The translations under genes and the position numbers were made by a program. From the NCBI GenBank assembly GCA_027943335.1, contig BSBK01005144.1, positions 458,001 to 522,000 on the forward strand: a stretch of DNA of 64,000 bases. The letters are read 5' to 3'. This document shows positions 47,121 through 57,489 of this stretch, piece after piece. Positions within the stretch are counted from its first letter, which is position 1; every line of letters begins with the position of its first letter. Source of the DNA: Chamaecyparis obtusa. Its lineage: Eukaryota > Streptophyta > Pinopsida > Cupressales > Cupressaceae. The notes beneath the pieces were generated by a model. It was not told the DNA's origin, did no database searches, and saw nothing but the letters and a program-made list of their open reading frames with translations.

Positions 47121-48830
47121 TGCAGAGTAGTCAGCAAGAAACTTGGATCTATGTCCCAACCCACTTCAAGACACCAAAATGACTCAACTAATCAATTAGG
47201 CTCTGATTTCTATAGGTTAATGTTTAAACTCTGTAAAGTAATGAATTTGAAGGTTTCAAGGATCACACAACAACTTATGGACTCAATCCCATTCAATAAC
47301 AAATTTCCTTATAGGGACAAGTTCCCTGATTTTCTATCAAAAGAGACTTTTAAGGTTCTAGATCTTACTTCCTGCAGCAAAACTTAGAAACCCCTTAGAT
47401 ATCATCTAAATAACAAGAATCATACATTGGTTGTGATCTAAACAACCCAAGACATCAAAATAACAAACTAACCTAGTGACCCTAGTAGGTCTCCCAAACC
47501 TGCTCTGCAGCCACAACTCTGCAACTTGCCAAAGGACTCTAAGAAGTTATATGTTTTCTGAGTATCCTTTTTGGATTTCTAACAGACCACCAACTCCCAG
47601 ACCCTGACTCCACTCCAGCATATCAATGTCTTCATTGAGTCCGCAAACCTAATGCATGCTTTTAGGTGTGGGTTCCAAAATAAAGCATTAAAAATGGGTG
47701 TATGAAACCAAGATCAGAGTTTTGGAGTGTTCTCCTGATCTAGATAAATAAGAATGCACAAGTTTTCAAGTCCTCAATACGATGCAAGCTTCTAATTTTA
47801 ATCTGATTACCATCTTCCCAGCCAAAAACATGGTAGTTTTTGATCTAGGGCTCGCTCTCAACAAATGCAGATGCAACCCCCTGCCTCAGGGCTTTTAGAA
47901 TATACAAATATACATCCTTAACTCTCATTCCACCAAGGAAGAAGGAATTCCAATGGTTGAAACGTGAGTTAAGGTCTTTACATCAGTCAAACCCTAAAAA
48001 TGAGGGTTTGTAAACAATGCATAGAAAATTTGAAATAACTTAGATATAAAACAAAGAGAATCAATCAAACCAACTTCCAAAGCATCAGATGTCACTATTA
48101 CAACTTCCAGGAAAATTTTATCATCCAACCACCATCTGTACAGCCGTACAGAGTTCATTTTTCACCAGAAATGCACTAAAACAGGGTTATTTTTATTTTT
48201 TATGAAAGCAAAATGATTACAATACTAGTTCTCTGTCTGTCTTCGACCATTTGAAGCCTAAAATAGGCTCTCCAAATGTTGGTTCAACCATCTAGGTGGT
48301 TAGAACAGTTTATCCAACAAATGTCAACTTTGCTAAGCAACTTTTAAAATTGCATTACAACTTTGCAAACAACTTTACCGAGAAGGTTAAAAATGTGTTG
48401 TGAAACTTTAGGAACCTTATTAAAGTTATTTTGGACCTTCAAACTTCTTAACAACATCTAAAAGACACCTAATAAACACTTACTATGCTCATTTCATCCA
48501 AGGACTCAAAAGATGCCCAAGGTTTATAAGTCACCAAGGGGTCTTGTGTGCAACAAGTGGATGTTTATAAGGAGATAAAATCAATCCTTAATATTTATTA
48601 CAAACCAAGAAAACATCTAAAAATCCTATTCTAATTTATTGTCATTCAAAAAGACTCTGATTTGTCATTCAAAAAGACTCTGATTTGTCAATCAAAAGGA
48701 CCTTTCACCAGTCAATCCTTCAAAGCTCCAAGGTGAAAATCTTATGTTCCAATTGATAGGATTTGACTCCTTGGCTTCATGGAAACTTCCTTCAATCATG
48801 GTGTCTTTGGCTTGCATTAGGGATGCCCCT
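47121..48830. other. Unassigned insert in D
   Basis: No recognisable gene. The + frame at 47151-47387 (78 codons) has no known motif. GACTCTGATTTGTCATTCAA is tandemly repeated near 48655-48690. The right border is abrupt at TCAAATAGCAATGCATTCAA, where array sequence resumes. Confidence 0.4.
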
Positions 48831-48878
48831 GCATCAAATAGCAATGCATTCAAGTGGCAATTACACAAGGGACAGTAC

Positions 48879-49001
48879 ATGCCCATTAAAGTTGGTGTTT
48901 TGTTAGCCAGCATGACAATGGAGACAGCATACTCTGTGTCAATTTTACTGATCAAATTTCCCTCCGCCAGGCAAAGCAACAATCTGGGTATGATAAGGTG
49001 A
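48879..49001 (+). pseudogene. Exon-like segment, copy 1 (unknown membrane-protein-like)
   Basis: The frame reads MPIKVGVLLASMTMETAYSV, then SILLIKFPSARQSNNLGMIR, and is followed directly by GTGAAA, a possible splice donor. The same segment occurs at 51717-51837 with few differences. The first half is hydrophobic enough for one membrane span. I do not recognise the family with confidence. It follows directly on the array word AATTACACAAGGGACAGT, with no acceptor site, so it is probably a captured exon end. The minus-strand frame over the same bases is a shadow. Confidence 0.45.
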
Positions 49002-50040
49002 AATTTTGTAGTCCTTTTGGGTATGATAACAGTTCCAGTTTCCAATAAGATGGTTCATTTTTATAATCTAGCTTCAATTTCTCTTGTGAAAATCTTTTTT
49101 TCATTTTATGGGTGGTAAAATATAATTATTATGCTAGAGGTGTGTACTTATGGATGATAATGAAACAAAATGATAAGATTTAAGACTTGTGTTTTTTTTA
49201 AATAGCAATTTAAGTTTCCTTCTATTATAAATTACTGTTTTTCTATTTTTTAATGTATCTTTCCAGATCTTTTATATCAATTTTATTTATGAAATATAAA
49301 TATATTAATAATGTTTTAGTGTTTTTAGGATTAGTTTATATCAATTCTATGTATCATCATTCGTCATTCAATTGTCAGTATTATTAATTTAGACTGTGCA
49401 ATTGTAGAACTACTCGAATATGGGTTGGATGGATACTCAAGCAGGGGAACCCTCCTCAAATATCTCAAGCAGTGAACTTGGAAAAATGTGTCCTGAAGGA
49501 ACCCTTTCCATCAGAGAGATAAAAGTACAAACAAGTAAAAGAAGCAGGCTCTGCAAATATGTTTTTGAGAAGAAAAATGATAGATTATTCGAGTATGGTT
49601 CATGAGGTATATCTAAAAAGACATTTTTTTTCTTATTATAATAAAAGAGGAAGTTGTGAATGTCAAAGTTGAGTGAAACAAAAATTATTTTCATCAAATT
49701 TTGTTAGGCTTGCTTTTGGGAATAGTTTCTTACAATATTGCTATTAAGATTTTTATTGTGTAGTTTTTAGATTAGGTTTATAAAATTATATTTCATGAGT
49801 AGTGATTCATATTAATCAATTAATGATACTTTTGGAAGGTATTTTCAATGTGTCAAATTTTGATATTTTTACAAGAATTAGATTGTTGAATTTTTTTAAT
49901 TAAAGTCATTGACTCATATTTCATAAATAATAGTTCTCATGAATCCATCTCTTATAAGATTGAATAGTCTATTTAGGAAGTATTTCTGATAGTATGTCAA
50001 ATTATGATATTACTATTACCATTAGATTGCATGGCTTTGA
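49002..50040. other. AT-rich segment of D with one unknown short ORF
   Basis: Mostly A+T-rich non-coding DNA. An open frame at 49420-49605 (61 codons, with SSSELGKMCPEGTLSIREIK) could be a captured exon, but has no family match I can name. At 49620-49705 lies a block (TAAAAGAGGAAGTTGTGAAT and flanks) that is repeated exactly at about 52500-52571. Confidence 0.4.
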
Positions 50041-51700
50041 AATCAACCTCGTTGACCCATATTCTTCTCTTTAGATGCTACTATGTGCTAGGGAACTTCT
50101 TAGAACTATTGGTATATTCTTACAACTTGTTACACCTGGGATATTCTTCTCTATAGATGCTACTGTGTGCCGCGGTCCAAACGGGCCCATAAATGTGGTT
50201 GAATAGCAATACATTCAAGTGGCAATTACACAAGGGACAGTCACTGTGAGATGTCCTCATGTGTGACTGTCCTTGTCACAAATGAGGACATCTCACAGTG
50301 ACTGTCCCTTGTGTAATTGCCACTTGAATGAGGACAGTCACTGTAAAGACAACATGATAATGTACACATACAATGAGTGTACATTATCATGTTGTATTTA
50401 CAGTGGCTGCCCTCATGTTGTATATTCTTCTCTGTAGATGCTACTATGTGCTAGGGAACTTCTTAGAACTGTTGGTATATTCTTACAACTTGTTACACCT
50501 GGGATATTCTTCTCTGTAGATGCTACTATGTGCTGTGGTCCAAATGGGCCCATAAATGTGGTTGAATAGCAATACATTCAAGTGGAAATTACACAAGGGA
50601 CAGTCACTGTGAGATGTCCTCATGTGTGACTGTCCTTGTCACAAATGAGGACATCTCACAGTGACTGTCCCTTGTGTAATTGCCACTTGAATGAGGACAG
50701 TCACTGTAAAGACAACATGATAATGTACACAAGTACCGTGAAGGTAGTCGCAAGTTAGGGCTGTTTCATTGCATACCTGAAACAATGAAGACGTTACAGT
50801 CCACAAAACATTTGTGCTTGAAAGATGAACAAATAAAATTAAACTTCTAAATAACCAAAGCCACTAACAATAAATTCAACACAGATATGTCCTCATTTCT
50901 GGGTATTTTAGCTCTGTAACAGCTGAATACCAGATTACATAATAATGACAAAAGAAAAATAAACCCAACGTACTCAAAAATTGTAGCTGTGATTTCACGG
51001 AGGGAATCTCTCTCGGCGCTGTTGAAAATACAAATGACAATGTTTCTCTACATTATCATGTTGTCTTTACAGTGACTGTCCCTTGTGTAATTGCCACTTG
51101 AAGGAGGACAGTCACTGTAAAGACAACATGATAATGTACACTTACAGCCCGTGTACATTATCATGTTGTCTTTAGAGTGACTATCCTCATTTGTTGAAGA
51201 AGAAAAGCATTAATGTGGCTGAATAGCAATACATTCAAGTGGCAATTACACAAGGGACAGTCACTGTGAGATGTCCTCATTTGTGACTGTCCTTACAGTG
51301 AGTGTACATTATCATGCTATCTTTATAGTGACTGTCCTCATTTGTTGAAGGAGAAAAGCATTAATGTGGTTCATTAGCAATGTATTCAAGCAGCAATTAC
51401 ACAAGGGATAGTCACTCTAAGATTTCCTTATTTGTGACTATCCTTACAGTGAGTGTACATGATCATGTTATCTTTACAGTGACTGTTCTCATTTGTTGAA
51501 GGAAAAAAGCATTAATGTGGTTCAATAGCAATGTATTCAAGCGGCAATTACACAAGGGATAATCACTCTGAGATTTCCTCATTTGTGACTATCCTTACAG
51601 TGAGTGTACATTATCATGTTGTCTTTACAGTGACTGTCCTCATTTGTTGAAGGAAAAAAGCATTAATGTGGTTCAATAGCAATGAATTCCAGTGGCAATT
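50041..51700. repeat. Hairpin-repeat array of D, right part, right arm of long inverted repeat
   Basis: Array units in both orientations. A first sub-block, 50060-50400, is nearly duplicated at 50400-50730 (both begin with the TTCTTCTCTGTAGATGCTAC word and contain CCAAACGGGCCC or CCAAATGGGCCC). 50735-50985 is the inverted copy of the 270-bp segment. 51145-51700 holds four partial units each ending in CATTAATGTGG. Confidence 0.88.
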
Positions 51701-51716
51701 ACACAAGGGACAGTAC

Positions 51717-51837
51717 ATGCCCATTAAAGTTGGTGTTTTGTTATCCAGCATGACAATGGAGACAGCATACTCTGTGTCAATTTTACTGATCAAATTTCCC
51801 TCTGCCAGGCAAAGCAACAATCTGGGTATGATAAGGT
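51717..51837 (+). pseudogene. Exon-like segment, copy 2
   Basis: Second copy of the segment at 48879-49001. It reads MPIKVGVLLSSMTMETAYSV and then SILLIKFPSARQSNNLGMIR, followed by GTAAAG, a better splice donor than in copy 1. The preservation of the same frame in both copies argues for origin from a real exon. It lies 410 bp upstream of the PIN exon on the same strand, but no evidence links them to one source gene. Confidence 0.45.
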
Positions 51838-52250
51838 AAAGTTTTTGCAACAATTTCTTGCTACTGCTAAGGTTACCATTGTTTATGGTTTATGTTATAT
51901 AGTTCTATCTATATTGCTATATGGCCTTTTGTTTAGGATTAAGTAGACGAGGGAAAATATTTCTTTTGTGGATTGTAAACAAAACATTGAATTATTTCAG
52001 AGAACATATCTAAATCTATAAGATGCTACGATGGAGCACATGACCATGTACTTGTGAATATTAGGATCCATGTTAATCAAATGACTGCTTTATGTAAATT
52101 ACTTTTGAGTAAGTAAAAGGCAATACAATTTTTTGAAGTGTGCAAGGATTTTTATGATATACAGGTGTACGAAGAAATGAATCTGTGTTGTTTTGTATCA
52201 ATATCAAACATCTCTGATATATTTTCATGTTTTTATAATCTATTTTGCAG

Positions 52251-52336
52251 ATGGAAAGTTGAAATGCTAGCTATCCTAGAGCAGTCAATAAGAATATTGT
52301 CTGATGCTGGTCTTGGTATGGCCATGTTCAGTCTGG
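52251..52336 (+). pseudogene. Captured exon of a PIN auxin efflux carrier
   Basis: An 86-bp exon with acceptor TATTTTGCAG and donor GTATGT. It reads [20 protein letters not shown] and then LGMAMFSLG. The [15 protein letters not shown] block is a hallmark of PIN-type carriers, which export auxin across the plasma membrane, at the start of the C-terminal membrane half. The splice position after MFSLG fits PIN gene structure as I know it. The usual Pro in EMPAI is Leu here (CTA). No other PIN exon is found nearby, so this is a fragment carried by element D, not a gene. Confidence 0.85.
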
Positions 52337-52487
52337 GTATGTTTTGAATTCTTCTCTATCTCTTTGATTGAGGAGTACTCGATATATGCATGTGCTTTTT
52401 TCTTCTTTGATGGTTGTGAAGCTCTGTTTGTTCTAAATACCACTGTATTGCAATTGTATTAGTTTCATTATTTTCTCTAAAGTCACT

Positions 52488-52571
52488 ATATTTTTTCTTA
52501 TTATAATAAAAGAGGAAGTTGTGAATGTCAAAGTTGAGTGAAACAAAAATTATTTTCATCAAATTTTGTTA
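52488..52571. repeat. 84-bp block shared with 49620-49705
   Basis: TTTTTTCTTATTATAATAAA, AGAGGAAGTTGTGAATGTCA and AAGTTGAGTGAAACAAAAAT follow in order, identical to the earlier copy and ending at the same TTTTGTTA. Together with the duplicated exon-like segments it marks 48.85-49.7 and 51.69-52.57 kb as two versions of one larger unit with different middles. Confidence 0.8.
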
Positions 52572-52579
52572 CTGTCACA

Positions 52580-54753
52580 AGGGACAGTAACAAAGCCCTA
52601 GCTTTTCCTCTGATATAGCCTTCTCCCATACCTCATCCTGAGATTCTTTGTCTTCTGTGTCATCTGATCCTCCTATACAAGTTGCAAATGAAATTTATCA
52701 TTCATGTATAGACTGAGATAATATAATGCACTTGATATTTGAATCGTCGTACATGTATAGAATGACAGAATACATGTATAGAATGACAGAATATAATGCA
52801 TTCAATATTTGTATTATCGTTCATGTATATATTGAGATAATATGATGCATTCGATATTTGAAAAAAGTGACCGGATACCTTCTTTCTTGCCAAACGTGTT
52901 TTTACAACCTTCACATCTGCAGCCATCTGAGCAGCCAACCCCTGCCTAAAATAAAAGATACGAGCACTAATCAGAATACACATAAACTACTCTCCAGCCT
53001 TTAACCTTAAATTAAGCAATCAATTGAAGATATCTACCTGATAGCATTCACAGTATTTCTTCAGACACATTGATTTCTTACAATTGTAGCCTCTTTTGTG
53101 CCTTGCCAATGCTGGAGTCTCGGTGCACTCTCTCTACTGAAGTAAGATAGCGAGAAAGATAAGAACTCTCCATAGATAGTTAAGTAATAGTGATACTATA
53201 AAGAGAAAACACTAGAACAAAGGAAAACCTCTCAGTATTTTCTCACCCCATTAGTTGGTGGAGAGTCAGCACCATGAACAATTTTAGGAGCAAAAGCAAG
53301 TAGATTGCGTGATTCTATCTGCTGGCGTGTGCCAACAACCATATCTGTATACTCGGGTTTGTTAAAGCACTCTTGACATGTGCAGGACTCAACGCAGTAT
53401 ACTCCTACTGCAAAACACTCACAATACCTGCAAGAGTACTAGTAAGAATTTCATTTAAATTAAAACTATAAATCTAGTCATGTCAATACATGAATTGAAA
53501 TGCAAAAATCAAAAAACATCTATTTATTTAATTATCTGATCTGCTGCATCTAAGAGGTACGTAGAATGTTCTGGATTGCAATTTGCTTTTCTTAAGTGCT
53601 AACACATAGACCTTCATAGCAATGTTCAAGTTCCAAGACAAATAGAAAAGACATAGGAACCAAATAATAAACCCACTCTAGTGCACAAAGACTCACAATT
53701 TAAGGCATTTTGACTTTTTACAATTGCAACGTTTGCAGCCTTCTTTATCCCCAGTCATGGCAGACTTTCTTCTGGGCATTCAAAGAAAAAGTCAAAGCTA
53801 AAGAAAAGGATGCAAAAGTGAATTCAAAATTATCCAGACAACAAAGCATTACAAATGAAGACAAATCTCTGTAAAGTTGATAAAATCCTACAATTACCTT
53901 TTCTTCTTAGGACTGCTCTGATTATACTCTTCCCCTATACCAAATCCAGGTTGTCGAGAAATATCTTGTAGCACTAGCCTCTTCTTATCAAGTGGACTTG
54001 AGTTCATATATTTAGTTTTAAAAGGTTGCCTACATTGCAATGGCTTTATGCCAACTGTTAGGGATCAGAAACATGTAGTGGACTTTGTGACTCCAATCTG
54101 TGTGTTTCTAGAAGACTGCACCTCCTGTTGATCAATTCTAGTCTTTTCCACAACTGACACAAGCATTCCAGGAGCCATGCTTGTATTTGTTGATACTGAA
54201 ATATTTCCACCTGAGCTTACAGGAAGTAAAGAACTTGTTCGACTGTCACCAGGAGCCTCCTTCACTCTAGACAAAGTCAGCATTCCCTGCATGCCAGTAG
54301 CTCCCTTTGAAGTTGTTAGCAGCCCAGTTCCACAATTTAATGACATTGAAGAGGCAAATGCAAACCAATCCCAGTTGGCATACCCACTGACATAGAAGAA
54401 TGCCCATTATTTCTAAGTGAGCTGTCAAACTTGTCTGAGTTACCCTCAGATGTTTTATAAGAGCAAGATGAAAACTGTCCAACAGATAAAGATTGGGAAC
54501 TTCTCCCAGCATCTGTACCTGCATCTCTCTTATATACTACAAGTTTCTTGCCATCAGAAATTGCAGTTCCCTCACGTGACATTGATGGTGAAGTGTTCTT
54601 TTCAGAACCATCATCTGTGGTTACCAATGTTCCTGTTTTAGGCAATAAGTTTGTTGCATTCCATGAGCCATTGGTCAAGTTTCTTTTGCGAGCTTCTGAT
54701 GCCTCAAAATCTAAGCAGCGCCTACGCATGCCTCGTTGTGGTTGATTATCATT
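52580..54753 (-). pseudogene. Captured TSO1-like (CPP, CXC-domain) gene fragment, six exons
   Basis: CPP/TCX proteins are nuclear DNA-binding factors with two Cys-rich CXC domains. Minus-strand exons: 54753-53898, 53771-53697, 53427-53247, 53133-53038, 52945-52879 and about 52672-52585. Exon 1 has RRRCLDFEASEARKR and GIGLHL, features of plant TSO1-type proteins. CXC1 spans exons 2-3: KRCNCKKSKCLKL, then [20 protein letters not shown]. Exon 3 continues [23 protein letters not shown]2 spans exons 4-5: [19 protein letters not shown], then AGVGCSDGCRCEGCKNTFGK. Introns and splice sites are kept, so capture was at the DNA level. Breaks: a frameshift near 54370, a stop near 54065, and a Cys-to-Tyr change in CXC2 (RGY for RGC). 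The 5' exons and 3' end are missing. The right junction with repeat sequence is at about 52575. Confidence 0.9.
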
Positions 54754-54959
54754 CTGTACATGAATTATAATGAGTAATCAGTTTTGGGCCTTGGAATCTT
54801 GTATGTAACATGCACAGGCATTTCATGGCTAAATTAATCTATTTTAAAAGCATCAACTTTTCTTACATGATGCTGGATACATAAGTAGAACAAGCGTATA
54901 TCAAATTGGAAGCAATCAGAACTCCACAATGACATATTTTTTAGAGTACTCTTCAGTTT

Positions 54960-55195
54960 AAGTAATAATGCATTTATTGATACTGTAAAGACAACATGAT
55001 AATGTACACTCATTGTAAAGACAACATGATAATGTACACTCACTATAAGGATAGTCACAAATGAGGACATCTCACAGTGACTGTCCCTTGTGTAATTGCC
55101 ACTTGAATGTATTGCTATTCAGCCACATTAATGCTTTTCTTCTTCAACAAATGAGGATAGTCACTCTAAAGACAACATGATAATGTACACTTAGG
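54960..55195. repeat. Last hairpin-repeat block of D
   Basis: GACAACATGATAATGTACAC occurs three times, with GAGGACATCTCACAGTGACT and TCTTCTTCAACAAATGAGGA, in the same orientation as the 41-kb array. It lies between the TSO1-like fragment and the right subterminal region. Confidence 0.88.
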
Positions 55196-55351
55196 GCATC
55201 GCAATTTACGACTGAATACTCCTACAGCTACCCATAGACATCGAAATTTGTGACTAAAAAACTACGACGTCTATGGGTGTCACTATTGCGACACATAGCC
55301 ATCGCAATTGTGACACATAGCCGTCGCAAAATGCCCCCAAATGTATTAGTG
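55196..55351 (-). repeat. Right terminal inverted repeat and subterminal region of D
   Basis: Read from the right end: CACTAATACATTTGGGGG, then TTTTGCGACGGCTATGTG, ATTGCGATGGCTATGTG and TGTCGCAATAGTG. The GCGACGG/GCGATGG + CTATGTG unit is repeated at least twice, echoing the left end. Confidence 0.85.
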
Positions 55352-55400
55352 AGGAGATTGCTTGGAGGCTTATGAGCTCAAGTTTAGATCTGCGTTAGGG
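55352..55400 (+). repeat. 3' LTR of element C, second part
   Basis: AGGAGATTGCTTGGAGGCTT and what follows to TTAGGG match the 5' LTR at 35382-35430. The match begins exactly after the CACTA D end plus its AGG duplication, and ends where CACTAGTAAA (element F) begins. Confidence 0.9.
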
Positions 55401-55720
55401 CACTAGTAAATTTTAGCCTATTTTTCAACAAGGATTAGTCGATTATAAGATGCCCATTGGTCGGCTAATCGACTAAAATAGCCATCAAAGTTTTTTAGTC
55501 GATATTACAACACATTAAGTGTCCATCAAAATTGTGACGTCAAAAGTGGTTGAATTATCGACGGAGATGACGTCGAAATCATTGCTTCAACCTAGAAGAA
55601 TTGCATGTTATATCATTCTAATGTTGGTTGAAAGTGCGACGTACAATTGTCGTAATAAATGTCAATTGTATAGCTTTCTCGTCAATCCACCTATTCTTTG
55701 TTGGTCGAAAAAGTGATGGA
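55401..55720 (+). repeat. Left end and subterminal region of F
   Basis: CACTAGTAAATTTTAGCC, then repeated TAGTCGA and GACGTCRAAA words in both orientations until about 55560. The open frame at 55519-55716 lies in this region and is probably chance. A (TA)n run follows at about 55731-55751. Confidence 0.55.
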
Positions 55721-56300
55721 TAATTTAATTTTATATATATATATATATATATTATCAAATTAAGCACAACAATATTATGTCGTTATGGTTTACTATTTTG
55801 GAAAGGCTTTCTCGGACTGCCACTCTCCACCACCCGCCATTTCCATCACGTATGACAAGGTAGAGCTCTTTTATAGACATAGGTTACTGAATCATTATCT
55901 CTGCACTGGTACTCAATCTGGAAACCCTTGTATGTATATAGCCACTCTAGAAAATCTCCACATCTAGAAAATCTCCACAAAAATCCCTTTTGGCCTCCAC
56001 TGCATATATGTCTTCTCAGAATCTAAAAACTTCGGCCCATCATTGATTCTCATCAATGTACCAATTTAGATAGTAAGTCTAATTTAATTTGTCCGTGGAC
56101 TGAGACCTTAAATTATTGAGCTTCTCTTTGTTTCGAGAAGAGTATAACATTCTCTACTTAACAGGGCCGACCACATGAAGGTGGAAGCTCATCTGGCCCC
56201 TCCTAGGAGCCTCTTATGACCCTTTACGACATTTTAAGACCTCTAAGATGTATTCTTAGGGATCATAATGGTTAAAGGGTCATAAGGGGTCCTAGGACAC
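55721..56300. other. Unassigned segment of F
   Basis: No gene. ATAGTAAGTCTAATTTAATT with GTGGACTGAGACCTTAAAT (about 56070-56118) recurs directly at about 56634-56681, bracketing the fold-back. At 56190-56300 the words GGTCCTAGGACAC, GACCTCTAAGATG and TCATAAGGGGTCCTAGG resemble the 2.6-5.6 kb minisatellite. Confidence 0.5.
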
Positions 56301-56569
56301 AACTAAGAAACATAATTGTAGGCATCTTGGTCACAATTTTTTGGAGACAACGTAATTGAGTTGTATACCCAGATGATGGAGAGCAACTCCTGCACCTCCG
56401 ATTCCAAGTTGACTACATCTATTGCTCATGAATACAAGGTCCTCCAACAGATGTATTCAACTTGGAATTAGGGGTGCAGAAGTTGCTCTCGATCACTTGG
56501 GTACACAACTCAATTATGTTGTCTCCAAAAGATTGTGACTATGATGCCTACAATTATGTTTCTAAGTTA
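56301..56569. repeat. Fold-back (long inverted repeat, 120-bp arms, 28-bp loop)
   Basis: The left arm, 56301-56420 (AACTAAGAAACATAATTGTA to TTGACTACATCT), and right arm, 56449-56569 (AGATGTATTCAACTTGG to AATTATGTTTCTAAGTT), are reverse complements with scattered mismatches. The RNA would form one long hairpin. It could be a MITE-like fold-back element or a small-RNA precursor. No protein is coded. Confidence 0.85.
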
Positions 56570-56757
56570 TTGTGAAATCTACATTTATGTTTCTCAGCTG
56601 TCATGTTTATGTGCATGTTTTTTATGTGTTTTGGATAGTAAGTCTAATTTAATTTTTCTGTGGACTAAGACCTTAAATCATGTAATGAGGAGGCTTAGAA
56701 CACTAGTATGTGCAAATTTCATTATTTAATAATAAAAATCTATTAAAATGTTTATAC

Positions 56758-56897
56758 CTTCTCTCATTTGCTGGTGTAATTCCTCTTTGAGTATCCCCTT
56801 TCTCCTTTGCATCCAAAATGAACTCATTCCAATCCCTCACTAGAATAAAGGGAGGACGCTCAAACTTCAATGAGACTTCATACCATGCAGCATTCAC
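56758..56897 (-). pseudogene. Possible captured exon, unknown protein
   Basis: The minus strand reads NAAWYEVSLKFERPPFILV, then RDWNEFILDAKEKGDTQRG and ITPANERRYK, followed by GTATAAAC, a fair splice donor at 56757. No acceptor is clear on the left. Composition is that of a real soluble protein, but I do not recognise the family. It lies 650 bp from the GRF-like exon on the same strand; a common source is possible but not shown. Confidence 0.35.
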
Positions 56898-57489
56898 ATA
56901 TTACATTCAATGCATTATTTATGTTCGTAAATCAGTGTTGCGTGAAAATCTGCGAACGGTGTGTGGTCGAAGCCTTGCTCAAGCTTGAAAATGATAGTCA
57001 ATCCATAGTCAAGGTCAAGGAGCAAATGGAATAACCAAGAAAACACTATACATTAAATCATGTGATTGATAGCAGATTGGGGCTCACCTGAGCCATAAAC
57101 ATGAAGAATTATTCTAAAAAAATATGTAAACCATATATATGTGCACTTGAGGCAAAGAGAAGTTACCTTATATCCATATTAAAATATTAGTTACAATATG
57201 AAAATAATAAACTAACTAATTCCTGAGTTCATCTCTGCATATGGTCGCAACAAAGATATGCGATTACAATACAGAGAAGGCACCGTAAAAATATAATTTC
57301 AAAATTTGCCCTAGCCTGACACATTTTGCACTCAAATCCTTCATTTCAGATAAGTGGAGATGGGCAGAGAGATGTAGATGAGTTTTCATCGACCCAACTA
57401 AAGTATCCACAGCCATTATTTCCCTGTGATGCCCAGTCTACATTAGTTCTTATATTATAATGAATAGTATTTACATTAGAAACATTAAA

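Larger units (their letters stand above)
38272..55351. mobile_element. CACTA-type DNA transposon D, 17.1 kb, with captured gene fragments
   Basis: The ends are CACTAATACATTTGGGG (38272-38288) and its exact reverse complement (55335-55351), then an imperfect extension (TTGCRACGGC). A 3-bp duplication AGG (38269-38271 and 55352-55354) flanks it, as expected for the CACTA (En/Spm) superfamily. Removing the element plus one AGG rejoins the LTR of element C. Near both ends are short subterminal words of the GCGACG/ATTGCGATG type. No transposase domain (TNP2/TPase) is recognisable, so it is non-autonomous. Contents: tandem and inverted repeat arrays, a solo LTR (42650-44673), an exon-like segment present twice, a PIN exon and six exons of a TSO1-like gene. 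Two further unassigned inserts are at about 39560-41035 and 47125-48830. Confidence 0.9.

Noticed and set aside
47151..47387. 78-codon plus-strand frame as a host gene
   Set aside because: No known motif, no splice signals and no second copy to compare; left as unassigned insert.
54177..54745. Plus-strand frames of 65-74 codons
   Set aside because: They are antisense to exon 1 of the TSO1-like fragment.
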